Below, in pieces: positions 37,901-45,564 of a DNA stretch of 62,500 nt (positions within the stretch are counted from its first letter, which is position 1; each line of letters starts with the position of its first letter). The notes beneath the pieces are model-generated. The model worked only from the letters and a program-made list of their open reading frames with translations. It was not told the DNA's origin and ran no database searches. The DNA comes from Halisarca cf. caerulea. Its lineage: Eukaryota > Porifera > Demospongiae > Chondrillida > Halisarcidae. The stretch covers positions 3,405,346 through 3,467,845 of the forward strand of contig CAUJGJ010000002.1 of the NCBI GenBank assembly GCA_963170055.1, written 5' to 3'. Both the position numbers and the translations under genes were made by a program.

Positions 37901-40900
37901 TAACATTTACCGAAAATCATTGGTCGAACGAAACAACAATGATTGCTTATTTGCAGAAGATTCTCTTTCCTTTTTTAGAAAGGAAACGAGATGAACTCAA
38001 AGTGGCCACAGACTTTCCAGCCCTTGTCATCTTTGATCGTTTCAAAGCACAGTGTACTGCAACAATTCTGTCCATGCTCAGAGACAACCATGTCAACATT
38101 GCCATTGTTCCACCATGTTGCACGGACCGGCTGCAGCCATTGGATATTAGCGTTAATAAAGCTGCCAAGGAATGCCTTCGTAAACAATTCCAGCAATGGT
38201 ATGCAGACAAAATCTGCAGCCAGCTAGAAGACAATGCTGAGAAAACATTTGAGGTTGATTTGCGAATGAGTATTGTCAAGCCATTGAGTATTAAATGGAT
38301 GGTTGGTGTGTGCAACTACTTGAAATCACAGCCAGACATTATCAGAAATGGATTTAAAGAGGCAGGATTATCAAGTTCATATTGACTATAATCTTCTTTA
38401 AATGTATGCATCATTCGATTTAGTATATTATATTTTAGATCAGTCTCATAGTACCATATAGCAGGAAAAACTTTCATGCATGACCATTTTTCACAAATTT
38501 CAATAGTCAAATGGTGGTGACAGTTAATTCTGAGATAAAAAATGGATTAAAATAATGTGACATTGTCACACAGTCGGAAAAATACACAACACTTTCTTCT
38601 CAAAGCATTCTAGTAGATGCTTGCGCATTGCTTCCTGTTTGAAGGTGCCTATGTCCACACCATGTACTAAACTTGTAGCCACAGCAATTGCAAAGAGCCC
38701 GCAGTCATCTGGTCCATCTTGCTTTTGCATTTTCATCATTGTAAGGGTGCATATCTCCGGCCCAAACAAATTGTGAATAACACTACGAGTATCATCATTC
38801 ACTGCACTATATACTGAATCAAATATGTGCACTTCATTCTCCACACAACCTACACTAGATACCACAATCCAGTGATCACCATGGCAATGCATCACTTGGA
38901 CACCTTCAACTATTTTCACCTGTTTCTTCTTTTGCTGCAAGGTGAGCCGAAGACCATCCATGCATGGAAATTGCAGCTTTAAGAGTTTCTGGGCAAAGTT
39001 AACGTGACGATCATTCAATCTTCTTCTATTGTGCATCAAAGTGTCTCTGTCAGAATTAAGCATGTGACAACCATGAAGTTCAAGCCAAATTCTATTACCA
39101 ATGGGCTTTAACTGATCTGGTCCACTATCCTCGCATTCCGGGTCTAGTTCTATACTTACACTTTCTTCTTGATCATTTGTCAATGAATCTTTTATACACC
39201 AGCTGTCCAGACGAGCCGTGATAGCCGAAGTTATCAACTTTCGTACCTTCTCGAGATATCTGGCAGGACCACGAAAGGAGAGTCTGCACGGTATTTCCAG
39301 CCCACCTTGAGGTAGGTCTTCCGAGTATTGTCGGTGTCCAATGACCTCACACGAAATGGTCCCGTGATGATCGAGAAACAAAGAACACACGGCACTAATC
39401 TCTCGAGGAACATGCCCGACTGTTTTGTCGCTTCGATCAATAACTCCAACGCAGTAGGGGTCGTGCGCGTTATTCTCTTCTTTCTTGCATCTTAGCCTCT
39501 CGCCAACAGAAGCTTCCCATATTTGCTTATAAATGTGATAACCTCGAATCTTTGACTGGATAATGAAGACCTCCTCTCGAATTTCAGCCATCGCTAGCAG
39601 TGATAGTTACACGTGGTTCACACGGAGGTCATGTGATTGCTGGAAAATGGAGTTCATAAAGCGAAGGGCTTCACGAAATTCGCGAAAAGGGCCATCGCGA
39701 AAATATTTTTCGCGAAATTCGCGAAAATGGTCATTCGCGAAAGTTTTGTCCCGCGAAAATTTCCCGCTATACGGTATATTACCACTTAAATCTCATAGAT
39801 AACCACATGGAAGAACTGTACCAGTATGTTTGTCATTGTGTGCATGCAAGTTTGAGGATAATAAAACAAGTATATAGACTAAATTAATTAATATTTCATG
39901 CAATATTTACAAGGTACATATGTACGTACATACATACCCATCATTTTCTGAATATATCAGCTCCAACACTTTAGTTTTTAGTTGATTGATTTCCTTTGCC
40001 ACAAAAAAGACACTAGCACTCAAGTAAGACAGAATTCCAATCATTTGAAAGTACCTTCAGTATTTCAACTTCTTTAGACTCTGGCTCTCTAGTATGAGCT
40101 ACAGTCTAAAGCAATCAAGAAACAGCAGAGGAGAATGGGCAAAGGTACATGTGTGCATAATACATGCTATCACAAACTTTCAGCATCAACGGGTACAGGG
40201 ATATTACAGCAGATGCAACTCTTTTGGTAACAGTCACATTCTCATCATCAAACATGTAAATTAGTTGTGGAAGGGTTCTATCCAGAAGTAGAACATCTAC
40301 TTTGCTGCAAAACATAAAGGATATAATTCATCATTACATATATACATACTTACATGACTATAAAACTCACCAAGCTCCTTCAATAAAGTTGACAACCAAT
40401 TTTCGAACTTCATGAGAGGGGTCTTGTTGAAAAGCCACAACTTCCTAAAGGTAGAAGGAATTTAAAGCACATGTAATATATACAGCTGAAAATTATTGTC
40501 CTTTACAAGCAGGACCATCACATTCTACTATGGTAAACAAATCCAAGAGTACATACAGTATGTACGTATACACCAGGGAAGCATTTCCAACTCAACTTCA
40601 TGAATCCATACAATGTCATACGTAATAATTAAAGTAGCCAACAAATCCATCTGGAAGTACTACATAAGCCCCAGATGAGATCACTTCAAAAACAGTAGAG
40701 TAAAATTCGCAATAAGCAATTGTGCAACATTAAGGTACATTGTAATGCAATGCCTTGGCATGAAAATAATCAAATCTGCGTGTAAGCCAAAGGCAGAAAG
40801 AATGTCAAATTTAGCAACATGAACTTACGCACATCATAAAAACTGTCCAACAGATCAATATCTTTGTGAATTAACAATTCGTGCACCTTAAATTAAATAT

Positions 40901-41873
40901 AAAGACAATAAAATAATTCACACTGATCATTCATAACAATATCAAGATATAAATCAACTATTTCACTTTGTTGATACCTTTCTTAAACACTCTAGTTTTT
41001 CAGTCTTTGCACTCAACTGTGCATTGTTGATTAGAACAACAACCTTGAAGAAGAAGACACAAATTTAAACTTCATCACTTACAACCATAGATGTAATGTA
41101 TGCAATTTGCTACAAATATTTGTAAACTTTATACATAGTAACATTTGACAAGTCCCCTTCAAATATGTACTTGTACACTACTCTCATCTTTTATTATTAC
41201 TATTATTTCATTATTATTATTATTTATTATGTATGTGATAAGAGCATAATTACAGCCTTCTTACAGTCACAATTTTGGTTGCCACTTGGGTATCTTAACA
41301 ATTGCATTGTGCATCACTTAGAGACAGTGTATATGAGTGGGAATTTTGCTTGACAGCAATTATTACAATTTAGGGAAAATTACAATTTATAGAAGTGTTC
41401 TAAGAAGTATAAGTATAGAAGTATTATAGAAGTATTCTGTTAAATCATAGATAATATCTATGGTTAAATCCAGTGTAGTCTATTATTGTATCATTCTACA
41501 CTGCATTGCATCGGATAAATAAAATGGCAGCATTACAACATACACCATCTTTAAAGAATACAAACTCCCTATATCACATAGTGTTTTCTACGTACACCTA
41601 CGTACACCCTTTCAGAATACAAAAGACCATCCCACTAAATTCGAAAATCAGTTCCTACAATGTAGCATACAAGTGCTCACACATTATGCTACCGTAGATA
41701 CTTTAACCTGCTACTTTTCATTCGGTGACTCGCAGCACTAGATACTAGATTAGAGCATCTATTATGTCCTCGCATATGATCAGCTGAAGATGTATTTTAC
41801 CAACTAGAAGCACAACATATCAGTGTCCACACTACAAGGTATTTACCTGTTCTCTAAATGAATCGTCCGCCAT
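19901..41873 (-). CDS. SYMPK: Symplekin, mRNA 3'-end processing scaffold
   Basis: Thirty-nine exons give about 1,120 residues (vertebrate about 1,270). Exons, N to C: 41847-41873, 40978-41043, 40833-40886, 40371-40444, 40178-40304, 40055-40105, 39938-39993, 36488-36551, 36245-36348, 35452-35549, 35321-35379, 34995-35031, 34870-34928, 34346-34398, 34202-34256, 33861-34121, 33472-33546, 32723-33025, 32549-32611, 30730-30844, 30633-30655, 30444-30504, 29701-29863, 29544-29625, 29212-29325, 29069-29137, 28755-28830, 28330-28408, 27993-28062, 27295-27403, 27101-27201, 26935-27022, 26181-26273, 25246-25355, 25104-25181, 23402-23449, 23176-23244, 22646-22720, 19901-19954. Family landmarks: N-terminal HEAT repeats (VVAFQQDPSHEVRKLVV, LIYMFDDENVTV), the C-terminal domain with CPKGAETLV, DVRFLIPVIKGL, SPLPVIFMRT and WNTPKLWQGFVHCCE. 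Symplekin holds CPSF/CstF factors together in cleavage, polyadenylation and histone mRNA processing and binds Ssu72 through its N-terminal repeats. The intron after exon 27 appears to be GC-AG. The last two exons and a few weak donors are least certain; family identity is secure. Confidence 0.93.
20160..20232. repeat. (GGCA)n microsatellite
   Basis: GGCAGGCAGGTAGGCAGGCA-type tandem tetranucleotide, interrupted, in the last symplekin intron. Confidence 0.9.
20565..20850. repeat. Copy A of GGGCTAGACGGGCATA repeat element (one arm)
   Basis: Starts around TTTAAAAATGGTAAAAGG, passes through AGGATTCTCCAAAAACA and then several degenerate copies of a roughly 16-bp unit (AGGGCTAGACGAGCATA), ending CAAATTCCTACATCCCG. 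Matches the copies near 23537-24195, 42120-42420 and 43985-44245. Non-coding, in the last symplekin intron. Confidence 0.7.
21063..21146 (+). CDS. 27-residue hydrophobic ORF inside the TIR element
   Basis: MAILLILEGFLAIILLAYC followed by KQRVMMNA and a stop looks like a short signal-anchor or membrane helix with a basic flank. The start codon is preceded within 40 bp by two CRE-like motifs (TGACGTAA, TGACGTAC). Eight bases before its end, another frame opens at 21139. Whether it is translated is unknown; it may be the first exon of a captured gene. Confidence 0.3.
   Translation: MAILLILEGFLAIILLAYCKQRVMMNA
21139..21330 (+). CDS. 63-residue ORF overlapping the membrane-anchor ORF
   Basis: Starts inside the last codons of the 21063 ORF in the +1 frame and encodes a polar, serine- and proline-rich stretch (including QRGFQTPSPCRISDEPL) ending NYKNSIK. 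A single-base frame change would join it to the hydrophobic leader as a roughly 90-residue membrane-anchored protein. No family is recognised; either an old captured gene with a frameshift or chance. Confidence 0.25.
   Translation: MLNSNSFADSNVLSYASPSTYLQRGFQTPSPCRISDEPLSMYRNPMRIVSIVNQIQNYKNSIK
23537..24195. mobile_element. Copy B: full foldback with minisatellite arms
   Basis: The left arm (to about 23975) and the right arm (23985-24190) are inverted copies of one sequence: ATGGTAAA...GAGG at the outside, several 16-bp GGGCTAGACGGGCATA-like units, then CAAATTCCTACATCC against GGATTTAGGAATATG near the centre. The left arm is interrupted by unrelated DNA with G-runs at about 23614 and 23821. 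Located in the symplekin intron between exons 35 and 36. Confidence 0.7.
24196..25103. other. Symplekin intron sequence, dispersed repeat
   Basis: No coding exon is seen. A block at about 24885-24990 (CTAATGTATAGTGGCCATGT, then ACCATACTCCATAATA) is clearly related to 44436-44525, and both lie beside a copy of the minisatellite-arm foldback family, so they may belong to one larger element. Open frames at 24454-24711 (+) and 24558-24860 (-) overlap and are treated as chance. Confidence 0.45.
25438..26120. mobile_element. 0.68-kb TIR element
   Basis: The left end TACCGTATATTCTCTCCAAA and the reversed right end TACTGTATATTCTCCAAAAA form imperfect terminal repeats. Inside are further paired motifs (AACTCTACAATTTTG / TAGAATTGAGTT) and the C-rich run AGCCCCCCTCCCCCA near 25760. 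No transposase. It occupies most of the symplekin intron between exons 33 and 34. Confidence 0.6.
26393..26498. repeat. 106-bp foldback
   Basis: The arms TAGTAGTTAAGGTATAGGCA and its complement near 26480-26498 pair over about 38 bp with a few mismatches. The loop contains AACACAACTGGGGGAAAG. In the symplekin intron between exons 32 and 33. Confidence 0.75.
29864..30443. other. Symplekin intron, nothing recognised
   Basis: The 580-bp intron between exons 22 and 23 is AT-rich with runs of ACTGTATGTACTGTATACC. I find no repeat family or coding stretch in it. Confidence 0.4.
31036..31674. mobile_element. MITE with a second MITE in its terminal repeat
   Basis: The outer ends are ACAGTGGTA plus CCTGTTTTGAGAGACCAC on the left and the reverse complement GGTCTCTCAAAACAGGTACC then ACTGT on the right. 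The left terminal repeat is split at its TA by a 70-bp element (31045-31114). Interior is non-coding. In the long symplekin intron between exons 19 and 20. Confidence 0.75.
31045..31114. mobile_element. 70-bp MITE inserted at TA
   Basis: The ends AAGTGGAACTTGTATAATCC and the reversed CAGTGGAACCTGCCTAATTC are related to the ACAGTGGAACCTCTATAATC family tips. It is flanked by TA at 31043-31044 and 31115-31116, splitting the host element's terminal repeat. Confidence 0.7.
31675..32548. other. Symplekin intron, nothing recognised
   Basis: The rest of the intron between exons 19 and 20. Several short ORFs exist on both strands but none has family content or fits the symplekin reading phase. Confidence 0.4.
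35768..36168. repeat. G-tract repeat in symplekin intron
   Basis: Starts TACAGTGGCGGTGGAACGTG and contains a G20-type tract at about 35797-35816 and a second G-run near 36140-36151, before GTCCCACTGCCTATGC. The GTGGGAC/GTCCCAC tips hint at an inverted-repeat element, but the terminal match is short. Confidence 0.4.
36691..36748. promoter_or_regulatory. Left subterminal TCGCGA cluster
   Basis: At least four TCGCGA cores (TTTTCGCGAATTTCGCGATT and GTTCGCGAAAATTTTGG among them) lie within 58 bp just inside the left terminal repeat. They mirror the right-end cluster and are probable transposase-binding or transcription sites. Confidence 0.6.
36928..38385 (+). CDS. Pogo/Tigger-like DDE transposase
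   Basis: 485 residues, no introns. An N-terminal helix-turn-helix (about 68-115, YSPSERLQIGKRAAEHGVTA and SSVRTWKNKY) is followed by a CENP-B-type second DNA-binding region (about 190-215, LTKFWAKNLMKRMGLVKRKA). The DDE_1 catalytic core follows: first Asp 254 in NWDQTG, second Asp 370 in VIFDRFKAQ, third acidic residue Asp 406 in RLQPLD, with ITTVFAGTMSGEFLPPQIIY between, all typical of pogo/Tigger enzymes that cut and paste DNA at TA. No stop or frame break, so it may be active. The start at 36928 is the first ATG after the left subterminal cluster. It converges with the HIRAN-protease gene; the stops are about 180 bp apart. Confidence 0.95.
   Translation: MSLFKYFRRSDPADRALPKPDGPLVSQMPSSSIAAANKEVKAVLDSSNGSTSGDPEQSSKRGHYNVYSPSERLQIGKRAAEHGVTATIRYYSRKYPKRPGLKESSVRTWKNKYTAEIARKRRAGEVTEVTELSQKKRGRPLLLGFELDRRVQSYITALRENGAVVNTAITIACAEGIVKSHDSNLLQENGGHISLTKFWAKNLMKRMGLVKRKASTTAKVSAKDFAKLKNQFTFDVSSVIEMEEIPPEPVVNWDQTGINYVPVSSWTMALEGSKRVEIAGVDDKRQITTVFAGTMSGEFLPPQIIYKGKTAKCVPSTEYPPDWHVTFTENHWSNETTMIAYLQKILFPFLERKRDELKVATDFPALVIFDRFKAQCTATILSMLRDNHVNIAIVPPCCTDRLQPLDISVNKAAKECLRKQFQQWYADKICSQLEDNAEKTFEVDLRMSIVKPLSIKWMVGVCNYLKSQPDIIRNGFKEAGLSSSY
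38566..39591 (-). CDS. HIRAN domain fused to Ulp1/C48-type cysteine protease
   Basis: 341 residues, no introns, encoded inside the pogo-like transposon. Residues about 18-105 read as a HIRAN domain: GYHIYKQIWEASVGERLRC, then NNAHDPYCVGVI and VGHVPREIS; HIRAN folds bind DNA ends in HLTF-type helicases. Residues about 165-335 read as a Ulp1/SENP-like (C48) peptidase: RRRLNDRHVNFAQKLL matches the family's WLND segment, with His 240 (DHW), Asp 258 (HIFDS), Gln 291 and Cys 297 (DDCGLFAIA) as the likely catalytic set. C48 enzymes remove SUMO or related modifiers. The start at 39589-39591 lies just inside the right subterminal cluster. The role in transposition is unknown; targeting to transposon ends by HIRAN and local deSUMOylation is an inference. 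Confidence 0.88.
   Translation of the reverse strand: MAEIREEVFIIQSKIRGYHIYKQIWEASVGERLRCKKEENNAHDPYCVGVIDRSDKTVGHVPREISAVCSLFLDHHGTISCEVIGHRQYSEDLPQGGLEIPCRLSFRGPARYLEKVRKLITSAITARLDSWCIKDSLTNDQEESVSIELDPECEDSGPDQLKPIGNRIWLELHGCHMLNSDRDTLMHNRRRLNDRHVNFAQKLLKLQFPCMDGLRLTLQQKKKQVKIVEGVQVMHCHGDHWIVVSSVGCVENEVHIFDSVYSAVNDDTRSVIHNLFGPEICTLTMMKMQKQDGPDDCGLFAIAVATSLVHGVDIGTFKQEAMRKHLLECFEKKVLCIFPTV
39672..39743. promoter_or_regulatory. Right subterminal TCGCGA cluster
   Basis: Five TCGCGA cores (for example AATTCGCGAAAAGGG, TTTTTCGCGAAATTCGCG, CATTCGCGAAAG) sit inside the right terminal repeat and directly upstream of the HIRAN-protease start, so they may serve both transposase binding and promoter function. 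Confidence 0.6.
41044..41846. other. First symplekin intron
   Basis: AT-rich, with a TTATTATTATTATT run at about 41190-41230 and a small CATAGATAATATCTATGG palindrome at 41447-41464. No other gene is seen. Confidence 0.5.
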
Positions 41874-41960
41874 CTTCACCACCTTACCTCCATTTTTAAG
41901 CGTGCACGTGATGGCTGCGAGATTGGTCGCGGGTTCCGCGTGACTGAGGTTGAGGCTCGG
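41874..41960 (-). promoter_or_regulatory. Symplekin promoter region
   Basis: Directly upstream of the symplekin start the DNA becomes GC- and CpG-rich (GGTCGCGGGTTCCGCGTGA) and includes a CACGTG E-box (41906-41911) and an ATTGG (CCAAT on the minus strand). No TATA box is seen, which fits a housekeeping promoter. Confidence 0.5.
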
Positions 41961-42007
41961 GTTAAGGCACACTTATTACAAGCAACGTTATGCATACAAC
42001 GTTAAAG

Positions 42008-42051
42008 CATAGATACTCTAACCTACGCAGCAGTAGGTTAGACTATCTATG
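42008..42051. repeat. 44-bp palindrome, CATAGAT...ATCTATG family
   Basis: The arms CATAGATA-TCTAACCTAC pair with their complement around GCAGCA. Related miniature palindromes lie at 42426-42470, 46741-46764 and 41447-41464. Confidence 0.7.
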
Positions 42052-42119
42052 GTTAAAAGGAGTTAATGCCACCGATGGGAGTGGGCCGCTTCCGCAGCTC
42101 ATTAATACACTTAGGCAAT

Positions 42120-42420
42120 GGGTACAGTGCGCAAATTCCTACATCCTGTGTTAAATATTTTAGCTGCAGGATTTAGGAATATGCACACTGTACCCAGTCC
42201 AACCCACCTCTGTCTAGCTCTATGCCCGTCTAGCCCCATGTATGCCTATCCCTGTGCCTGCCTAGCCCTATGCATGTCTAGCTAGCGCTCTATGCATGTC
42301 GATCCCTATGCCCGTCCAGCCCTGTATACCAAGCAACCCTACCTTGTTCCAATGTTTTTTAATGATTGACAAGTTTTATTCCTACTTTTTTTTCTCCATT
42401 TTTAAATGTTCTTTATATGG
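42120..42420. repeat. Copy C of the minisatellite-arm foldback family
   Basis: Contains the family centre (AAATTCCTACATCCTGTG against GCAGGATTTAGGAATATGC) followed by one arm with repeated CTATGCCCGTCTAGCCC-like units, ending CCATTTTTAAATG near 42410. The other arm is missing or truncated. Confidence 0.7.
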
Positions 42421-42425
42421 TTAAT

Positions 42426-42470
42426 CCATAGACACTCGAAACTACGTTACGTAGTTTAGAGGGTCTATGG
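42426..42470. repeat. 45-bp palindrome, CCATAGAC...GTCTATGG
   Basis: The arms CCATAGAC and AAACTACG pair around a TTA centre. It follows immediately after foldback copy C and belongs to the same miniature family as 42008-42051. Confidence 0.7.
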
Positions 42471-43495
42471 TTAATCTATAGGGTCTAGGTGATGTAGAGG
42501 GGGCCGGGTAGGTGGGATGGTCAGGACTACCCTTATTAGGATGGAATCCAGTGTATTGCTGTAAATGGATAGAGACATCCTATAGTCTGATTTTAGGGGT
42601 AAATTTAGGTGACAATATGCCACGGACCACGGGAGTAGGTACATAGGGCATTAAACACTTTACAAGCACAGGGGGAACATGAGGGTTAATGTTACAAGTA
42701 CAGGGGGAGCATGAGGGTTAATGTACAAGAACAGGTGGAACATGAGGGTTAATGTTAGAAAAATGTTAAAATCAATGGAAATAGTTGATGTACTTGCATG
42801 AGAGACATACAATAACATAGTAGTATAGTATTAATAATAATAATAATGTATTAATTGGAAAACGCGTGAAGCCAGAGAAATGCAAATATATAGACTGTAT
42901 AGTGATAGGATGATAATGATGGAGACTTTGGGATATTTAAAATTGCATGAAATTATATAGTGCATACTTGTTAACCCATTTAAAGGTGGTAATATAGATT
43001 TCTTGAAATAGAAGTACTTTGGTAGAGTGGAGTGGGAGGAGTGTAGAGGGTAATGTGACAGGATGAAATATCATGCATGGGAGAGGGACAGTGATTGGAA
43101 ATATTATTCACATGCAATGCATGCACAGCATGGTACATGACAAATTAATGTGCAGTGGAGTGACAGTGACAACATGAACATTATGGTCAATGAATCGACT
43201 GAATGGATTAGACACATGCTGTCTTTCAACCCCCTACATTCAGCAATCATGCATGTGTCTCCAAGGATCTCGAGGAGAGACCACCAGCTGCTCAATGCAC
43301 ACAAGATGTGCTGCTCATTACATCAGAGGCCATGCAGTGATCACCATAATAGTGTTATACTTCTTCTAAAGTAAAACAATAATTAAAAGTATGTACTTCT
43401 GGTGCATGCTTGCTCCTATTATACCTGATATATATTATATATTATTATAATAATATCATCATTATACTTTGCTATTGTTTATTATTCTTGGTATA
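42471..43495. other. Intergenic, no gene seen
   Basis: AT-rich, with three tandem copies of a roughly 33-bp unit (ACATGAGGGTTAATGT with ACAGGGGGA) at about 42660-42760. Small ORFs at 43104-43304 (-) and 43150-43374 (+) overlap in antisense and are not supported. Confidence 0.4.
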
Positions 43496-43496
43496 T

Positions 43497-43635
<139 letters not shown>

Positions 43636-43649
43636 ACCCGTATAGCAGA

Positions 43650-43735
43650 GGAGAACTTGGGACTGTCCTGTTTATATGTATTTGTGTTATGATAAATTGA
43701 GGACCAATTAGAATGTGCACGGGGTTGTAGGAAGC
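43650..43735. repeat. Dispersed repeat, AGCAGAGGAGAACTTGG
   Basis: AGCAGAGGAGAACTTGGGAC then TGTCCTGTTTATATG and AATTGAGGACCAATTAG recur with few changes at 62268-62340. Non-coding; family unknown. Confidence 0.6.
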
Positions 43736-43984
43736 TCAAATGCAGTGGTGGGGCAGAAATGTGTCATTTATTGCACTCGGAAAACATTACACTGTGATTT
43801 TTACCAATGAAAGTTATTACCATTAACTTACTTAAACAGAAATATTGGACATAAAGTCATGTGGCAGTAAATGAGCAGAATATTACAAAAAAATTAAATT
43901 TTTCTAAAAAAGTGACCAAATGGTTTCAGTCTATGCTTATTTGGAGCAGGTGGGAGTTCAAACATATAAGGGTGTATAAAGCCC

Positions 43985-44245
43985 ATGTAAAAATGGTAAA
44001 AGGATATAGGATTGACACAGGATTGTGCAAAAAGGCATTATCAAAAATAGGATTCTCCAAAAACACTTGGAACAAGGGTAAGTTGCAAAACTGGTACAGG
44101 GCTAGTGGGTAAAGGGCAAGACAGGTATAGGCCTATATGAGCATAGGGCTACACATACATGAGGCTAGACGGGTATAGGGCTAGACGGAGTTTAGTTAGA
44201 CTGAATGCAGACTGTGCAAATTCCTACATCCCGCAGCACCTATGT
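43985..44245. repeat. Copy D of GGGCTAGACGGGCATA repeat element (one arm)
   Basis: Closely matches copy A (20590-20850): AAAATGGTAAAAGGATATAG, AGGATTCTCCAAAAACAC, then several TAGGGCTAGACGGGTATA-like units, ending GCAAATTCCTACATCCCG. Confidence 0.75.
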
Positions 44246-44529
44246 ACTCAGTCTGTATAATGTGCTGCACATGGGGATGTAGAATAAGAATAAGAACAAT
44301 CTTAAAATTAATGGTACTGGTGTTCTTTAAAGAGATTGACCTAGAAGGATTTTAACCTCTTTATCTTATAGCTAGTGTGTCAAAAAGCACCAATATCACT
44401 TCTAAATGCTTCTAACTGTACTGTATCATTAGTTTTCGGATGAAAACAAAATTTGCGTTAATGTATGGTGGCCATGTTTTTTCGGTGTCACTCCTATATA
44501 TGGAGTACTACCGTACTCCATAATAGTGT

Positions 44530-45130
44530 CTAAACCCATGGAACCAATATAATTGGGGGCTCCCCTACGCTCGCCTCCCATGACGGTTGAAGTACGGGGA
44601 GTCCAACGGCAGCCCACCTACACAGGGGCCACACCTAAAATGCTGGATTTAGGCCACCCTTCATTTTCTCTGCTCCTCGGCTGAGAGACCAGCAAGGGGC
44701 AAGGCACCGACGCCAACATTGGGGCACAAGCGTTCTGCACCCTAAAGGGAAAAAAGCCGAATGATCTAGACCGCCTTACGTGCAGGAGGGATCCAACGTT
44801 ACGGCAGTTCGACTCTAATCGGTGCGCATTCGAATGTGCCATGCACTTGAAAGCCTATGTAAATGAAACGAAATGTAAAGCCCGTCAACTCTATTGAAGC
44901 AGAATTTTATTTTACAGTGGCTGAAGACTAGGCCAGGGGTAGCAGATTTACCTTTGGGCAACGTCACCATCTTGCTGGCCATTTAATTTTGGAATTCGTT
45001 CGTTCTGTCTCATTGTTGCCATTCAGTGCCCATGTTCATGGCATGGCTGTCATGGCTGGCCCTTGTTTCAGAAGCTGTGTACGTCGTCGTGATGCATGTG
45101 CATTTTTAGTCCCATTTTCTGATTCTTCCC
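44530..45130. other. GC- and CpG-rich block with possible minus-strand first exons
   Basis: This stretch is clearly richer in GC and CpG than its surroundings. On the minus strand a possible first exon MASKMVTLPK ends at a GTAAAT donor (about 44954-44984), and another opens MAHSNAHRLESNCRNV (start 44842) with a GTAAGG donor after SLLH. Neither can be joined to further exons by eye. It may be a promoter or CpG island of an unresolved gene or a non-coding RNA locus. Confidence 0.3.
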
Positions 45131-45438
45131 CGGCCAATGTGCCTTTGCCCAACCTTGCTATAGTATAGAGTGTCTATGCCTAAAATTAATGATGACGCCA
45201 TAATCGTGTACTACAGTGGACCTCAAGCAATCCTAAACAAACCTTGCCTGCCATGATGATGTCAGCTATATCAATCAAATAAGCATGCAATCAATCAATA
45301 CATTAGACCATGCATATGCACAATCAAAATTATGGTATTAAGGCCAAAATTGCCCCATGCAAATCACAAAGCACTACATGATCACTTTTACATAGGATTA
45401 CCATGCAGCACACATTATAAATGTAGCTGAAAATCAGC

Positions 45439-45564
45439 TCAACAGTAATCTAAATCACTAAAATCAAGCATGCAGTCCACATCCTCATAATTTCCTTCAG
45501 GGACTGGGTTGACAAAATCTGCACAATGCTGATAATATGCCTTGTTGATGACACCCTGTCGCAT
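45439..45564 (-). CDS. 41-residue acidic ORF, possible terminal exon
   Basis: Reads MRQGVINKAYYQHCADFVNP then PVPEGNYEDVDCMLDFSDLD and YC before the stop. Composition and low-complexity-free sequence look protein-like, and the frame stays open about 15 bp upstream of the ATG. It could be the last exon of a minus-strand gene or a transposon remnant; no family is recognised. Confidence 0.3.
   Translation of the reverse strand: MRQGVINKAYYQHCADFVNPVPEGNYEDVDCMLDFSDLDYC

Larger units (their letters stand above)
36659..39776. mobile_element. Intact pogo/Tigger-like transposon with two genes
   Basis: Both ends read TACCGTATAGCGGGAAAT (left) and TACCGTATAGCGGGAAAT (right, reversed), continuing with one mismatch to TTCGCGG, and are flanked by TA at 36657-36658 and 39777-39778. 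Length 3,118 bp. Subterminal zones (36691-36748 and 39672-39743) hold clustered TTCGCGAA copies, likely transposase-binding sites. Two long intronless genes converge: a DDE transposase (+, 36928-38385) and a HIRAN plus C48-protease protein (-, 38566-39591). Neither has a stop or frameshift and the ends are near identical, so the insertion looks young. It lies in the symplekin intron between exons 7 and 8, transposase antisense to symplekin. Confidence 0.92.

Noticed and set aside
37483..38315. Minus-strand ORFs under the transposase
   Set aside because: Shadow frames of the transposase coding sequence.
44535..44870. Ribosomal or spliceosomal RNA fragment
   Set aside because: Compared by memory with 5S, U6 and tRNA patterns; no characteristic core sequence was found.
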